43,025 bases of DNA, from positions 1 through 43,025 of the forward strand of contig DASPTT010000043.1 in assembly GCA_035623275.1 (NCBI GenBank), read 5' to 3'. Position 1 is the first letter of the stretch. Each line of letters starts with the position of its first letter. The notes beneath the pieces were generated by a model, which was not told the origin of the DNA, made no database searches, and was given only the letters and a program-made list of their open reading frames with translations. The translations under genes were made by a program, and so were the position numbers. This DNA comes from DASPTT01 sp035623275 (lineage in GTDB: Bacteria; Actinomycetota; Acidimicrobiia; Acidimicrobiales; UBA8190). This document shows positions 1 to 7,653 of the stretch, one piece after another.

Positions 1-1
1 G

Positions 2-73
2 GTTGCCGGTATCGCCGGCGCCTGGCGAGCGGCGCGGCTCGCGCCGGCTTCGGCCCTGCGGGACCTCGGATGA
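2..73 (+). CDS. FtsX-like ABC transporter permease, C-terminal end (partial)
   Basis: Only the last 23 codons lie in the window. The frame reads VAGIAGAWRAARLAPASALR and ends at TGA 71-73. The pattern (A)WRAARLxPAxALR is the usual last cytoplasmic segment of MacB/FtsX-type permeases, and an ABC ATPase of the matching family follows directly, which supports the call. The stop overlaps an ATG at 70 (ATGA), so permease and ATPase are probably translationally linked. The body of the protein is outside the window, so substrate and topology cannot be judged. Confidence 0.7.
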   Translation, partial: VAGIAGAWRAARLAPASALRDLG

Positions 74-135
74 CGACGACCCCCGGTTCCGGCGACGTGA
101 CCGCGCCCGAGGGCGCAGCGACAGAGGGAGAGAGC

Positions 136-855
136 ATGGACGAGACCAGGGCGCCGGTCACGGCAGAGGCGCCACCGCTCTACGAGCTGCAGGGTGTCGA
201 GCGCATCTACCTCAAGGGCGCGGCCGCGGTGGCCGCCTTGCGGGGGGTGAGCCTCGAGATCCGCAGCGGCGAGTTCATCTGCCTGGAAGGGCCGAGCGGA
301 TCGGGCAAGAGCACCCTGTTGCAGCTGCTCGGCGCCCTCGACTCGCCGACGGCGGGGACGATCCAGATGGACGGGCGTGAGCTGACCTCGGCCGGCGACA
401 GCGTCCTCACCGACATCCGCTCGAAGCGCATCGGCTTCGTCTTCCAGCAGTTCAACCTGATCCCGACGCTCAGCGCCGCCGAGAACGTGGCGCTGGCAAT
501 GGCGCCCCACCACCCGAGCAAAGAGGAGCGCGAGGCGCGTGCGAGCGACCTGCTCACACGCGTGGGTCTCGGGCACCGCCTGGACCATCTGCCGAGCCGG
601 CTGTCGGGCGGCGAGCAGCAGCGGGTCGCCATCGCCCGCGCGCTGGCCAATCAGCCCGAGGTCATCGTGGCCGACGAGCCCACCGGGAACCTCGACTCGG
701 AGAGCGCGGGCGAGGTCATGTCGCTGCTCGTCGAGCTCCAACAGCGAGACGGCGTGACCGTGATCGTGGCCACGCACGACCCCGAGGTCGCGCAGCACGC
801 GAGCCGGCACCTGAAGCTGCGGGACGGCGCGATCGTCGACGACGTGCGCCGCTGA
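136..855 (+). CDS. ABC transporter ATP-binding protein, MacB/LolD/FtsE type
   Basis: The 239-residue protein has the full ABC ATPase core: Walker A GPSGSGKST, Q-loop in FVFQQFNLIP, signature LSGGEQQR, Walker B VIVADEPTG and the H-loop in VIVATHD. The LolD/MacB/FtsE family pairs with FtsX-type permeases, and the tail of such a permease lies directly upstream, so this is the ATPase of a mechanotransmission-type ABC system; the substrate is unknown. I chose ATG 136 because AGGGAG sits 5 nt upstream. An in-frame ATG at 70 overlaps the permease stop and would add 22 low-complexity residues; it remains possible. The last residues (HLKLRDGAIVDD) are the normal end of the family. Confidence 0.9.
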   Translation: MDETRAPVTAEAPPLYELQGVERIYLKGAAAVAALRGVSLEIRSGEFICLEGPSGSGKSTLLQLLGALDSPTAGTIQMDGRELTSAGDSVLTDIRSKRIGFVFQQFNLIPTLSAAENVALAMAPHHPSKEEREARASDLLTRVGLGHRLDHLPSRLSGGEQQRVAIARALANQPEVIVADEPTGNLDSESAGEVMSLLVELQQRDGVTVIVATHDPEVAQHASRHLKLRDGAIVDDVRR

Positions 856-864
856 CGCAGGGCG

Positions 865-1038
865 TCAGGCGGCGGGACGACGCTCGGGCCGGGCGGCGGC
901 GGCCGTCCGGGCCGCGCTCCGCAGGCGCGAGGAGAGGGATGCCGCGGCGTAGGGGCCGGAGGCGGAGTCGGCGGCGACGTCCGTCAGGGTCTCGTCGATC
1001 AGCCGCATGATCTCGTCGCAGCGCTCGCCCAGGGTCAT
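865..1038 (-). CDS. small protein of unknown function (57 aa)
   Basis: A short frame starting MTLGERCDEIMRLIDETLTD with an amphipathic helical N-terminal half and an Ala/Arg-rich tail. I do not recognise a family. ATG 1038 is chosen because GAGGAGG lies upstream (about 9-15 nt) and two DosR/DevR-like sites lie 60-95 nt upstream; the open frame extends further to 1215 but would then run through those sites. It ends 10 nt from the convergent ABC ATPase gene. The ribosome site and upstream palindromic sites are the main arguments that it is real. Confidence 0.5.
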   Translation of the reverse strand: MTLGERCDEIMRLIDETLTDVAADSASGPYAAASLSSRLRSAARTAAAARPERRPAA

Positions 1039-1094
1039 CGTCACCACCTCCTCGTGGTCTTCTAGAGCATCGACCTTCGGCGCCCCGGACTGAA

Positions 1095-1135
1095 GGGCGA
1101 AAGGTCCCGGTGCGATCCGCCGTTGGGTCCCAAAC
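1095..1135 (-). promoter_or_regulatory. two DosR/DevR-like operator candidates in tandem
   Basis: On the minus strand, GGGACCTTTCGCCC (1108-1095) fits the actinobacterial dormancy-regulator pattern GGGAC-N4-6-GNCCC. A second half-site, TTTGGGAC followed by CCAACGG, begins at 1134. The two GGGAC elements are 23 bp apart, about two helical turns, as in tandem DosR sites. They lie upstream of the small gene ending at 865 and also upstream of the divergent gene at 1205. No DosR-type regulator is in the window; the match is by eye. Confidence 0.35.
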
Positions 1136-1204
1136 TGGCCTTGCGCCCGGATCCGTGGTGAAAATGGCCACGTCCGGTGATCGACGTCGGGGAACGGGGG
1201 AACG

Positions 1205-1657
1205 GTGGTGCTCACGATCGAGGACCGTCTGGCCTTGCGGGCGCTGGTCGATGCCTACGCCGAGGCCGTGGACCGGAAGGACGGGCCCGCCGTGGCGGCC
1301 CTGTTCATGCCCCAGGGGCGCATGGTGGTCCCCGACCCCACCTCGTCCGGCACCCTGTTGCCCACACGGACGGGAAGGGACGAGGTCCTGGAGGCCATGG
1401 GGAACCTGGCCCGCTACCGGACGCTGACCCACCTGGTCGGCGGCCAGGTCCTCCGTGACGGTGATCCGGTCACGGGCGTGACCACGTGCGTCGCCCACCA
1501 CCTCTACGAGCGCGACGGCGCGGCGCGGCTGTTGGTCATGGGCATCCACTACCACGACACCTACGACCGCGACGGGGGGGAATGGCGTTTCGCCGAACGC
1601 CGCTTCGAGTGGGACTGGCGCGACGACCGGGCCGTGGGTACCGGGGGCCGAGCCTGA
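1205..1657 (+). CDS. SnoaL-like / NTF2-fold protein
   Basis: A 150-residue protein with the look of the SnoaL_4 branch of the NTF2-like superfamily: an N-terminal helix IEDRLALRALVDAYAEAVDRKD, then strands with AALFMPQGRMVVPD and a C-terminal WRFAERRFEWDW. Members of this fold are ring hydroxylases, isomerases or small-ligand binders; nothing here fixes the reaction. Start GTG 1205 (a second GTG at 1208 is equally possible) follows GGGGGAAC. Its stop overlaps the next start as TGATG (1655-1659), so it is coupled to the luciferase-like oxidoreductase, and the two may act on the same substrate. Confidence 0.75.
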   Translation: MVLTIEDRLALRALVDAYAEAVDRKDGPAVAALFMPQGRMVVPDPTSSGTLLPTRTGRDEVLEAMGNLARYRTLTHLVGGQVLRDGDPVTGVTTCVAHHLYERDGAARLLVMGIHYHDTYDRDGGEWRFAERRFEWDWRDDRAVGTGGRA

Positions 1658-2550
1658 TGCGGTACACGGTCATGCCCTATGTGCGCGGCGGGGTGTGCCA
1701 GGACCCCGACTTCATGGTCGGGTTCGCCCGTCACGCCGAGGCACTGGGGTTCGAATCGATCGTGGCCGTCGAGCATCCGCTGGTGATCGGCGGCTACACG
1801 AGCCGCTACCCGTACACGGCCTCGGGACGCATGCCGCTGCCCGACGACTGTCCCATCCCCGACCCCCTCGACCTGCTCGCCTTCGTGGCCGGCGCCACCA
1901 CCACCATCGGGCTCGCCACCGGCCTGCTCGTGCTGCCCGCGCACCACCCCGTGCCGCTGGCCAAGCGCCTGGCGACGCTGGACCGCCTGTCGAAGGGCCG
2001 GCTGCGGCTGTGCATCGGCCTCGGCTGGCTGCGCGAGGAGCTCGAGGCGTGTGGGACCGACTTCACCACCCGGGGCCGGCGGACCGACGAGTCGATCGAT
2101 GTGCTGCGCATCCTGTGGGCCGACAGCGGGCCCCAGGGGGCATCGCACCACGGCGAGTTCTTCGCCTTCGAGGCAGCGCACAGCTTCCCCAAGCCGGCCC
2201 GGGCGGGCGGCATCCCCATCGACATCGGCGGGCACAGTCCCGCCTCCGTCCGCCGGGCCGCGCGCCGGGGCGACGGGTGGGCGCCGCTGGGCCTGGAGGG
2301 AGAAGCGCTCGACGCCGCCATCGCCGCCCTGCGCCGGGAGACCGCGGCGGCGGGACGGGACCCGGATGGCGTCGAGCTCACCCTGGGGGCGGTGTGCGCC
2401 ACCGTGACGCCCGAGGTCGTGGCCTCCCTGGCCGCCAAGGGCGCGGTTCGCGTCACCCTGCACAGCGGCAAGAAGACGTTGCCGGAGGCCTGCGACGAGC
2501 TCTCGGAGGTGGCCGAGCGCCTCGGGATCGCGCCGGGTGGCGCCGGCTGA
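1657..2550 (+). CDS. luciferase-like (LLM) F420-dependent oxidoreductase
   Basis: 297 residues with the features of the bacterial luciferase-like TIM-barrel family: early FARHAEALGFESIVAVEH, then VAGATTTIGLATGLLVLPAHHPVPLAKRLATLDRLSKGRLRLCIG split by family-typical glycine turns, and a C-terminal GGHSPASVRRAARRGDGW. In Actinobacteria this group mostly uses F420, less often FMN; cofactor choice is inference. ATG 1657 is inside the stop of the upstream SnoaL-like gene (TGATG), which fixes the start; the frame is open further upstream but only as a shadow. It ends before a triple 19-bp repeat and a convergent SDR gene. Confidence 0.85.
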   Translation: MRYTVMPYVRGGVCQDPDFMVGFARHAEALGFESIVAVEHPLVIGGYTSRYPYTASGRMPLPDDCPIPDPLDLLAFVAGATTTIGLATGLLVLPAHHPVPLAKRLATLDRLSKGRLRLCIGLGWLREELEACGTDFTTRGRRTDESIDVLRILWADSGPQGASHHGEFFAFEAAHSFPKPARAGGIPIDIGGHSPASVRRAARRGDGWAPLGLEGEALDAAIAALRRETAAAGRDPDGVELTLGAVCATVTPEVVASLAAKGAVRVTLHSGKKTLPEACDELSEVAERLGIAPGGAG

Positions 2551-2560
2551 CGCCAGGTGA

Positions 2561-2617
2561 CGCCGGCCGGGCTGGCTACCGCCGGCCGGGCCGGCTACCG
2601 CCGGCCGGGCTGGTCGA
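2561..2617. repeat. three tandem 19-bp units spanning the stop of the SDR gene
   Basis: Units at 2561-2579, 2580-2598 and 2599-2617 follow cgccggccgggctggctac, the second with one change and the third diverging in its last bases. The SDR stop (TAG on the minus strand, 2597-2595) lies in the middle unit, and the first unit repeats it out of frame. Each unit contains the palindrome CCGGCCGG, so the stretch could also fold and help end transcription between the convergent genes, but there is no T run. Confidence 0.75.
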
Positions 2618-3395
2618 GGAACCCCTGGAGGACGTCGTCCACCTGGGCGCTGAGGAGGAACGCCCCGCCGTCGACGGCGATGTCCGCGCCCGTGACGTAG
2701 GCGGCGGCGGGCGAGCACAGGAACACGACCACCCCGGCGACGTCCTCGGGGGTCCCGATGCGCCGCAGCGGCGTGCGCGATTCCATGCCGGCGCGGGCCG
2801 CGGCGTCGGCGAGGATCGGCGCGGTCAGGGTCGTCTCGACGATCCCGGGCGACACGCTGTTGACGCGGATGGCCGGCCCGTACTCCAAGGCGGCCGACTT
2901 GGTCAGGGCGAGGACAGCGGCCTTGGCCGCCGCGTAGGGCGCCTCGCCGCGCGTGGGGCGATGTCCGCTCATGGAGGCGATGTTGACGATGGCACCGCCC
3001 CCCGCCGCCTCGAGCAGGGGGACCCCGGCGCGGATGCCGTTGAAGGTGCCCCGCATGCTGACGTCGACGACGCGGTCCCAGCGGCGGTCGTCGTAGCGGT
3101 CGAGCCGCGCCAGGTCGCCGACACCGGCGTTGTTGACGACGATGTCGAGGCCGCCGAGCCGCTCGGCCGCGTCCGTGAAGGCCCGGCCGACGGCGTCGGG
3201 GTCGGTCACGTCCGCGCCCAGCGCGATGCCGTCGACCAGTGCGGCGGTCGCCGCCGCCGTCTCGCCGTCGACGTCGAGCGCCGCGACCCGGGCACCTGCC
3301 CCGGCCAGACCCGCGCACACGGCCCGGCCGATCCCCGACCCCGCCCCGGTGACCAGCGCCCGCGCGCCGGCGGGCCTCCTCCGCGCGCCGTCCAT
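2595..3395 (-). CDS. SDR-family NAD(P)-dependent oxidoreductase
   Basis: A 266-residue classical short-chain dehydrogenase. Visible motifs are the cofactor glycines TGAGSGIG near residue 17, NNAG near 88, the catalytic Ser in NIASMSG, and YAAAK with the catalytic Tyr and Lys; the C-terminal GADIAVDGGAFL is typical. An Asp after the second strand (ALDVDG) suggests preference for NAD. It is convergent with the luciferase-like gene and divergent from the ETF gene. ATG 3395 has no Shine-Dalgarno sequence, but a TAGGGT lies exactly 6 nt upstream, consistent with a leaderless mRNA. Substrate unknown. Confidence 0.88.
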   Translation of the reverse strand: MDGARRRPAGARALVTGAGSGIGRAVCAGLAGAGARVAALDVDGETAAATAALVDGIALGADVTDPDAVGRAFTDAAERLGGLDIVVNNAGVGDLARLDRYDDRRWDRVVDVSMRGTFNGIRAGVPLLEAAGGGAIVNIASMSGHRPTRGEAPYAAAKAAVLALTKSAALEYGPAIRVNSVSPGIVETTLTAPILADAAARAGMESRTPLRRIGTPEDVAGVVVFLCSPAAAYVTGADIAVDGGAFLLSAQVDDVLQGFLDQPGRR

Positions 3396-3401
3396 GGCGG
3401 C

Positions 3402-3407
3402 ACCCTA
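3402..3407 (-). promoter_or_regulatory. -10 element TAGGGT, 6 nt before the SDR start (leaderless)
   Basis: TAGGGT on the minus strand sits 6 nt upstream of ATG 3395, which would place the transcript start at or next to the A of the start codon. No ribosome binding site intervenes. It is one of ten such placements in this window. Confidence 0.5.
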
Positions 3408-3510
3408 TCGAGTGGCACCCGGCGTGCTCGGTACGCTGGGCCGCCCGACGCGAGCGTCAGGCTTCCGCTCGTGGGGCCTTTCGCACGACCCGTCCTGGAG
3501 GGGGCGCCCG

Positions 3511-5289
3511 GTGAGGATTGCGGTGCTGGTCAAGCAGGTGCCCGTGGTGGAGGAGATGGCGCTCGTCGACGGCCGGCTCCGCCGCCAGGGCGTGGACCTG
3601 GAGATGAACGCCTATTGCCGCCGGGCGGTCGCCGAGGGGGTCGAGCTGGCCCGGGCGTCGGGCGGGTCGTGCGTCGTGGTGACCTTGGGCCCGCCCTCGG
3701 CCGAGGACGTGCTCCGAGAGGCGGTCGCCTGGGGGGCGGACGAGGGCGTGCTCGTGTCCGACCCCGCCTTCGCCGGGTCGGACACCTTGGCCACCGCCCG
3801 GGCGCTGGCCGGCGCGTTGGGCGTCCTCGGGCGTGAGGCACCCTTCGACCTCGTGCTGGTGGGGCGCAACTCCATCGACGCGGACACCGGCCAGGTGGGC
3901 CCCGAGCTCGCCGAGCTGCTCGGCCTCCCCTTCGCCGCCAGCGTGCGGGCGCTGGAGATCGAGGCCGGGGTGGTGGCAGCACGCTGCGAGACGGACGACG
4001 GGTGGCGCTCGCTGCGTCTCCCGCTGCCCGCCGTCCTGTCCACGGCGGAGCGGTTGACCGATCCGTGCAAGGTGCCGCCCGACGGGCGCGCCGCCGTGCC
4101 GGGCGATCGCATCCGCCGGCTCGCCGCCGCCGATCTGGGTGCGGGGCCGTGGGGCGCGGCAGCCAGCGCCACGGTGGTGGGACCGGTCCGCGTGCTCGAG
4201 GTCGTGCGGCGCAGGGAGGTGCTGGCGGGCTCGCCCGTCGAGCAGGTCGGCCGGGCGGTCGAGCGCCTGCGCGAGCTCGGCGCCGTGGGCGGCGTGCCCG
4301 GGCTGGAGGGGCCAGAGCCCGACACCGACGCGGTGCCGCCCCCGGTGCAGCCCGGCGAGGAGGCGCCCGTGGTGGCCGTGGTGGCCGAGCCCGGCCGCGA
4401 CCGCACCACGCGGGAGCTGCTGGGGGAGGCGGTCCACGTCGCCGCGCCGGTGTCCGCGGCGGTGGTGGCGATCGCGGTCGGCGGGTTCGACGCGACGGAG
4501 CTCGGCACCTGGGGCGCGGACCGGGTGGTGGCCCTGTCCGGGACGGCGGTCGAGGAGGACGTCGCCGAGGCGCTCCGCGCCTGGTGCGGGGGGCACTCGC
4601 CTTGGGCCGTGCTCCTGCCGGGCACGCTCTGGGGACGCGAGGTGGCCGGTCGCGTGGCGGCGGCGCTCGGCGCGGGGCTGACCGGCGACGCCGTGGGCCT
4701 CGGTGTGGAGGACGGCCGCCTCGTCTGCTGGAAGCCGGCCTTCGGGGGCTCGTCGGTGGCCGCCGTCACCGCCACCTCGGCGGTGCAGATGGCCACGGTC
4801 CGCCCCGGCGTGCTGCCCCTGCGGGCCCCGCGCCCGGCCGGTGCCGCACCGGAGGTCGCCGCGCTCGAGGGCCGCACGCGGGGGCGGGTCACGGTGGTCG
4901 ACCACACCCACGAGGACGAGGTCGGTGCCCTGCTGGCCGCGTCGGCGGTGGTGGCGGTGGGGCAGGGGGTGGACCCCGAGGAGTACGACGCCATCGAGCG
5001 CCTGTGCAAGGTGCTCGGCGCCGAGCTCGCCGCGTCGCGCAAGGTGACGGACAAGGGATGGATGCCCCGGGGGCGCCAGGTCGGCATCACGGGCCACAGC
5101 GTCGCCCCCGCGCTCTACGTGGCGGTCGGGCTCTCCGGCAAGTTCAACCACATGGTGGGCGTGCGCGGTGCGGGTGTCGTCCTCGCCGTGAACAGCGATC
5201 CCGACGCCGTCGTCTTCGGGTGTTGCGACATCGGGATCGTGGCCGACTGGCACGAGGTCGTGCCCTTGCTGGTCGACGCGCTCGGCTGA
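3511..5289 (+). CDS. fused electron transfer flavoprotein, EtfB-EtfA in one chain
   Basis: 592 residues. About 1-255 match the EtfB subunit: MRIAVLVKQVPVVEE start, NSIDADTGQVGPELAELLG, and the AMP-site region TERLTDPCKVP. After a proline/acid-rich linker near 265-285, the EtfA part begins (APVVAVVAEPGRD) and ends with the FAD domain (QVGITGHSVAPALYVAVG near 525, then SGKFNHMVGVRG and AVNSDPDAVVF). ETF is normally two separate subunits that pass electrons from acyl-CoA and related dehydrogenases to a membrane reductase. The SGKFNH variant of the usual SGAxQH resembles an actinobacterial ETF group that I associate with mycofactocin genomes (uncertain). GTG 3511 is chosen for GGAGGGGG upstream. 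A possible membrane partner is encoded at 37191. Confidence 0.88.
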   Translation: MRIAVLVKQVPVVEEMALVDGRLRRQGVDLEMNAYCRRAVAEGVELARASGGSCVVVTLGPPSAEDVLREAVAWGADEGVLVSDPAFAGSDTLATARALAGALGVLGREAPFDLVLVGRNSIDADTGQVGPELAELLGLPFAASVRALEIEAGVVAARCETDDGWRSLRLPLPAVLSTAERLTDPCKVPPDGRAAVPGDRIRRLAAADLGAGPWGAAASATVVGPVRVLEVVRRREVLAGSPVEQVGRAVERLRELGAVGGVPGLEGPEPDTDAVPPPVQPGEEAPVVAVVAEPGRDRTTRELLGEAVHVAAPVSAAVVAIAVGGFDATELGTWGADRVVALSGTAVEEDVAEALRAWCGGHSPWAVLLPGTLWGREVAGRVAAALGAGLTGDAVGLGVEDGRLVCWKPAFGGSSVAAVTATSAVQMATVRPGVLPLRAPRPAGAAPEVAALEGRTRGRVTVVDHTHEDEVGALLAASAVVAVGQGVDPEEYDAIERLCKVLGAELAASRKVTDKGWMPRGRQVGITGHSVAPALYVAVGLSGKFNHMVGVRGAGVVLAVNSDPDAVVFGCCDIGIVADWHEVVPLLVDALG

Positions 5290-5323
5290 CGCGTCACGTC
5301 CGAGCGGGACGCCGGCCGAGCCG

Positions 5324-5329
5324 TAAGGT
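5324..5329 (+). promoter_or_regulatory. -10 element TAAGGT, 7 nt before ilvA
   Basis: TAAGGT lies 7 nt upstream of ATG 5337 with no Shine-Dalgarno sequence between, the leaderless arrangement seen repeatedly in this window. I see no convincing -35. Confidence 0.45.
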
Positions 5330-5336
5330 GGTGCGC

Positions 5337-6614
5337 ATGGGTGCGGTGTCACGCGCCGAGGACTGGTCGGACCAGGTCGGCATCGACGACGTCCGGGCCG
5401 CCCAGGCGCGCCTGGCGCCCGTGGGCGTGCGCACGCCGCTTCAGGTGAACGAGCGGCTCTCCGAGCGCGTCGGGGCCCGGGTGCTCGTCAAGCGCGAGGA
5501 CCTGCAGGTGGTCCGCTCCTACAAGATCCGCGGCGCCTTCAATTTCATCGCGTCGCTCGGGCCCGATGCCCTCGGCGCCGGGGTGGTGTGTGCCAGCGCG
5601 GGCAACCACGCCCAGGGCGTCGCCTGGAGCTGCCGGCACCTGGGCGTGCGCGGTGTCGTCTTCCTGCCGCGGCGCACACCGCGCCAGAAGGTGGCCCGCA
5701 TCCGGGCCCTGGCCGGCGAGCTGGTCGACCTGCGCTTCGAGGGCGACACCTTCGACGAGGCGAACGCGGCGGCCGCCGCCTACGCCACGGAGAGCGGGGC
5801 GACGGTGGTCCCCACCTTCGACCACCCCGAGACGATCGCCGGCCAGGGGACCATCGCCCTGGAGGTGGTGGAGGAGCTCGGCGGTGCCCCGGACGTGCTG
5901 GTGGCGCCGGTGGGCGGCGGCGGGCTGATCGCCGGGATCGCCGTCGGTCTCCACGGCCTGGGTGCCCCCACCACCGTCCTCGGGGCCCAACCCGCGGGAG
6001 CGCCGGCCATGGTCCGCTCGCTCGAGGCCGGGCATCCGATGACGGTGGAGCCCACCGACGCCTTCGTGGACGGCGCAGTGGTGGGCACGCCGGGCCGGCT
6101 CACCTTCGCCATCGTGCGGGACCTGGTCGACTCGATCGTCCTCGTGGACGAGGGCCGCGTCTGCACCGAACAGCTCGACCTGTACCAGGTCGAGGGGATC
6201 GTGGCCGAGCCGGCCGGTGCGCTCGCCCTCGCCGCGCTGGACCAGTTCTCGCCGCGCCTGGCCGGCCGGACCGTCGTGTGCATCCTGAGCGGCGGGAACA
6301 ACGACGTGGCCCGCTACGACGAGATCATCGAGCGCAGCCTCGTCTACGAGGGCCTCAAGCACTACTTCATCGTCTCGTTCCCGCAACGGCCGGGTGCGCT
6401 GCGCGCCTTCGTGGACGAGTGCCTCGGGCCTACCGACGACATCGTGCTCTTCGAGTACATCAAGAAGACCAGCCGGGAGTACGGGCCTGCGCTGGTCGGG
6501 ATCGAGCTGGCCGAGCGGGACGACCTCCAGCCGCTGCTGGCGCGCATCGAGGCCTCGGGCCTGGAGGCCCAGCGCGTGGCCCCGGGGACGCCCGCGTTCC
6601 GGCTCCTCGTGTGA
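5337..6614 (+). CDS. ilvA: threonine ammonia-lyase (threonine dehydratase)
   Basis: 425 residues, a PLP enzyme that deaminates threonine to 2-oxobutanoate, the entry step to isoleucine. The PLP lysine is Lys63 in SYKIRGAFNF; SAGNHAQGVA and the glycine loop PVGGGGLIAG are the substrate and phosphate sites. The last 80 residues (HYFIVSFPQRPGALRAF onwards) form one ACT-like regulatory domain, as in the short biosynthetic enzymes of Bacillus and Corynebacterium, so feedback control by isoleucine is likely. The region LFEYIKKTSREYGPALVG is characteristic of that subgroup. The start at 5337 is supported by the TAAGGT 7 nt upstream. No other isoleucine genes are adjacent. Confidence 0.92.
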   Translation: MGAVSRAEDWSDQVGIDDVRAAQARLAPVGVRTPLQVNERLSERVGARVLVKREDLQVVRSYKIRGAFNFIASLGPDALGAGVVCASAGNHAQGVAWSCRHLGVRGVVFLPRRTPRQKVARIRALAGELVDLRFEGDTFDEANAAAAAYATESGATVVPTFDHPETIAGQGTIALEVVEELGGAPDVLVAPVGGGGLIAGIAVGLHGLGAPTTVLGAQPAGAPAMVRSLEAGHPMTVEPTDAFVDGAVVGTPGRLTFAIVRDLVDSIVLVDEGRVCTEQLDLYQVEGIVAEPAGALALAALDQFSPRLAGRTVVCILSGGNNDVARYDEIIERSLVYEGLKHYFIVSFPQRPGALRAFVDECLGPTDDIVLFEYIKKTSREYGPALVGIELAERDDLQPLLARIEASGLEAQRVAPGTPAFRLLV

Positions 6615-6758
6615 GCGGCGGCTGCCGGGACCGGTGGGTCGGGTGGGCGTTGGGCCGTCGGGGTGCCGTCGGCGCTATGGTCTGACCGGCCGGTGGCGGT
6701 CCGGCTTGCCGGGGGGCGACGTCGACGCAGGAACTCGGAAGCCGGAGGTCAACGGATC

Positions 6759-7571
6759 ATGCGACGCACGGTCATCGCGCTCCTCGGCGCACTTGCTGGT
6801 GTGGTTCCCGGGGTCGCCGTGGCGCTCTCGGCCGGCGGCGGGTCGGGTGCGGGCATGGCGCCGGAGCTGACGTCGGTCTTCCACCGCCCGCTCGACGGCA
6901 TCGGCTCGGTGCGCAACGACGACGTCACGTCGTCGAACTGGTCGGGCTACGCGGTCGAGGCCACGACGCAGTTCACGAGCGCGTCGGTGAGCTGGACGCA
7001 GCCCACCGCCACCTGCAGCGGGACCACGCCGGCCTACGCCGCGTTCTGGGTCGGCATCGACGGATACAGCTCGGGATCGGTCGAGCAACTCGGCACCGAC
7101 TCCGACTGCTCGGGCGGCCGGCCGACCTACTACGCATGGTGGGAGATGTACCCGGCCAACTCGGTGAGCCTCTCCACGACGGGCGACCAGGTGCGGCCGG
7201 GTGACACCCTGAGCGCCTCGGTGAGCCGGAACGGGACGGCCTACGCCCTGACGCTCCACAGCTCCGAGGGGTGGACCTTCAGCACCACGCAGACGGGGAC
7301 GCACGCCAACTCCTCGGCCGAGTGGGTGGCGGAGTCGCCGGAGATCTGCACCCTGATCTTCTGCCACCTGGCCAAGCTGGCCGACTTCGGGTCGATCACC
7401 TTCACCAGTGCGCAGGCGGCCACCGGCGGGGCGATGCTGCCGATCGCGGCCTTCACCACCGACGGCGGCCCGCACGACGTCACCATGACCGGCAACGGAT
7501 CGGTCCGGGCCCAACCGGGTGCGCTCGGCGGAGCTGGGTCGTCCTTCACCGACACCTGGCGCCACTCCTGA
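6759..7571 (+). CDS. secreted G1-family (glutamic) endopeptidase
   Basis: 270 residues with a signal peptide (MRRTVIALLGALAGVVPGVAV, cleavage probably near residue 25-30) and a mature domain of the eqolisin/scytalidoglutamic peptidase fold. Characteristic stretches are SSNWSGYAV, FWVGIDGYSSGSVEQLGTD and YYAWWEMYP; the likely catalytic pair is Gln110 (VEQLG) and Glu188 (SAEWVAE). This family was first known from fungi and also occurs in bacteria; it acts best at acid pH. ATG 6759 follows CCGGAGG 9 nt upstream. The gene stands alone between ilvA and a minus-strand operon, so it is probably exported and used for protein breakdown; substrate unknown. Confidence 0.85.
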   Translation: MRRTVIALLGALAGVVPGVAVALSAGGGSGAGMAPELTSVFHRPLDGIGSVRNDDVTSSNWSGYAVEATTQFTSASVSWTQPTATCSGTTPAYAAFWVGIDGYSSGSVEQLGTDSDCSGGRPTYYAWWEMYPANSVSLSTTGDQVRPGDTLSASVSRNGTAYALTLHSSEGWTFSTTQTGTHANSSAEWVAESPEICTLIFCHLAKLADFGSITFTSAQAATGGAMLPIAAFTTDGGPHDVTMTGNGSVRAQPGALGGAGSSFTDTWRHS

Positions 7572-7653
7572 CGGTTTGCTCGGTCCGTTCGCCGGACCGG
7601 GGGTTCGCGCCCGGCGACTGTGCCGCACCGTGCCGGGAGGCCCGGCTCCGGGC

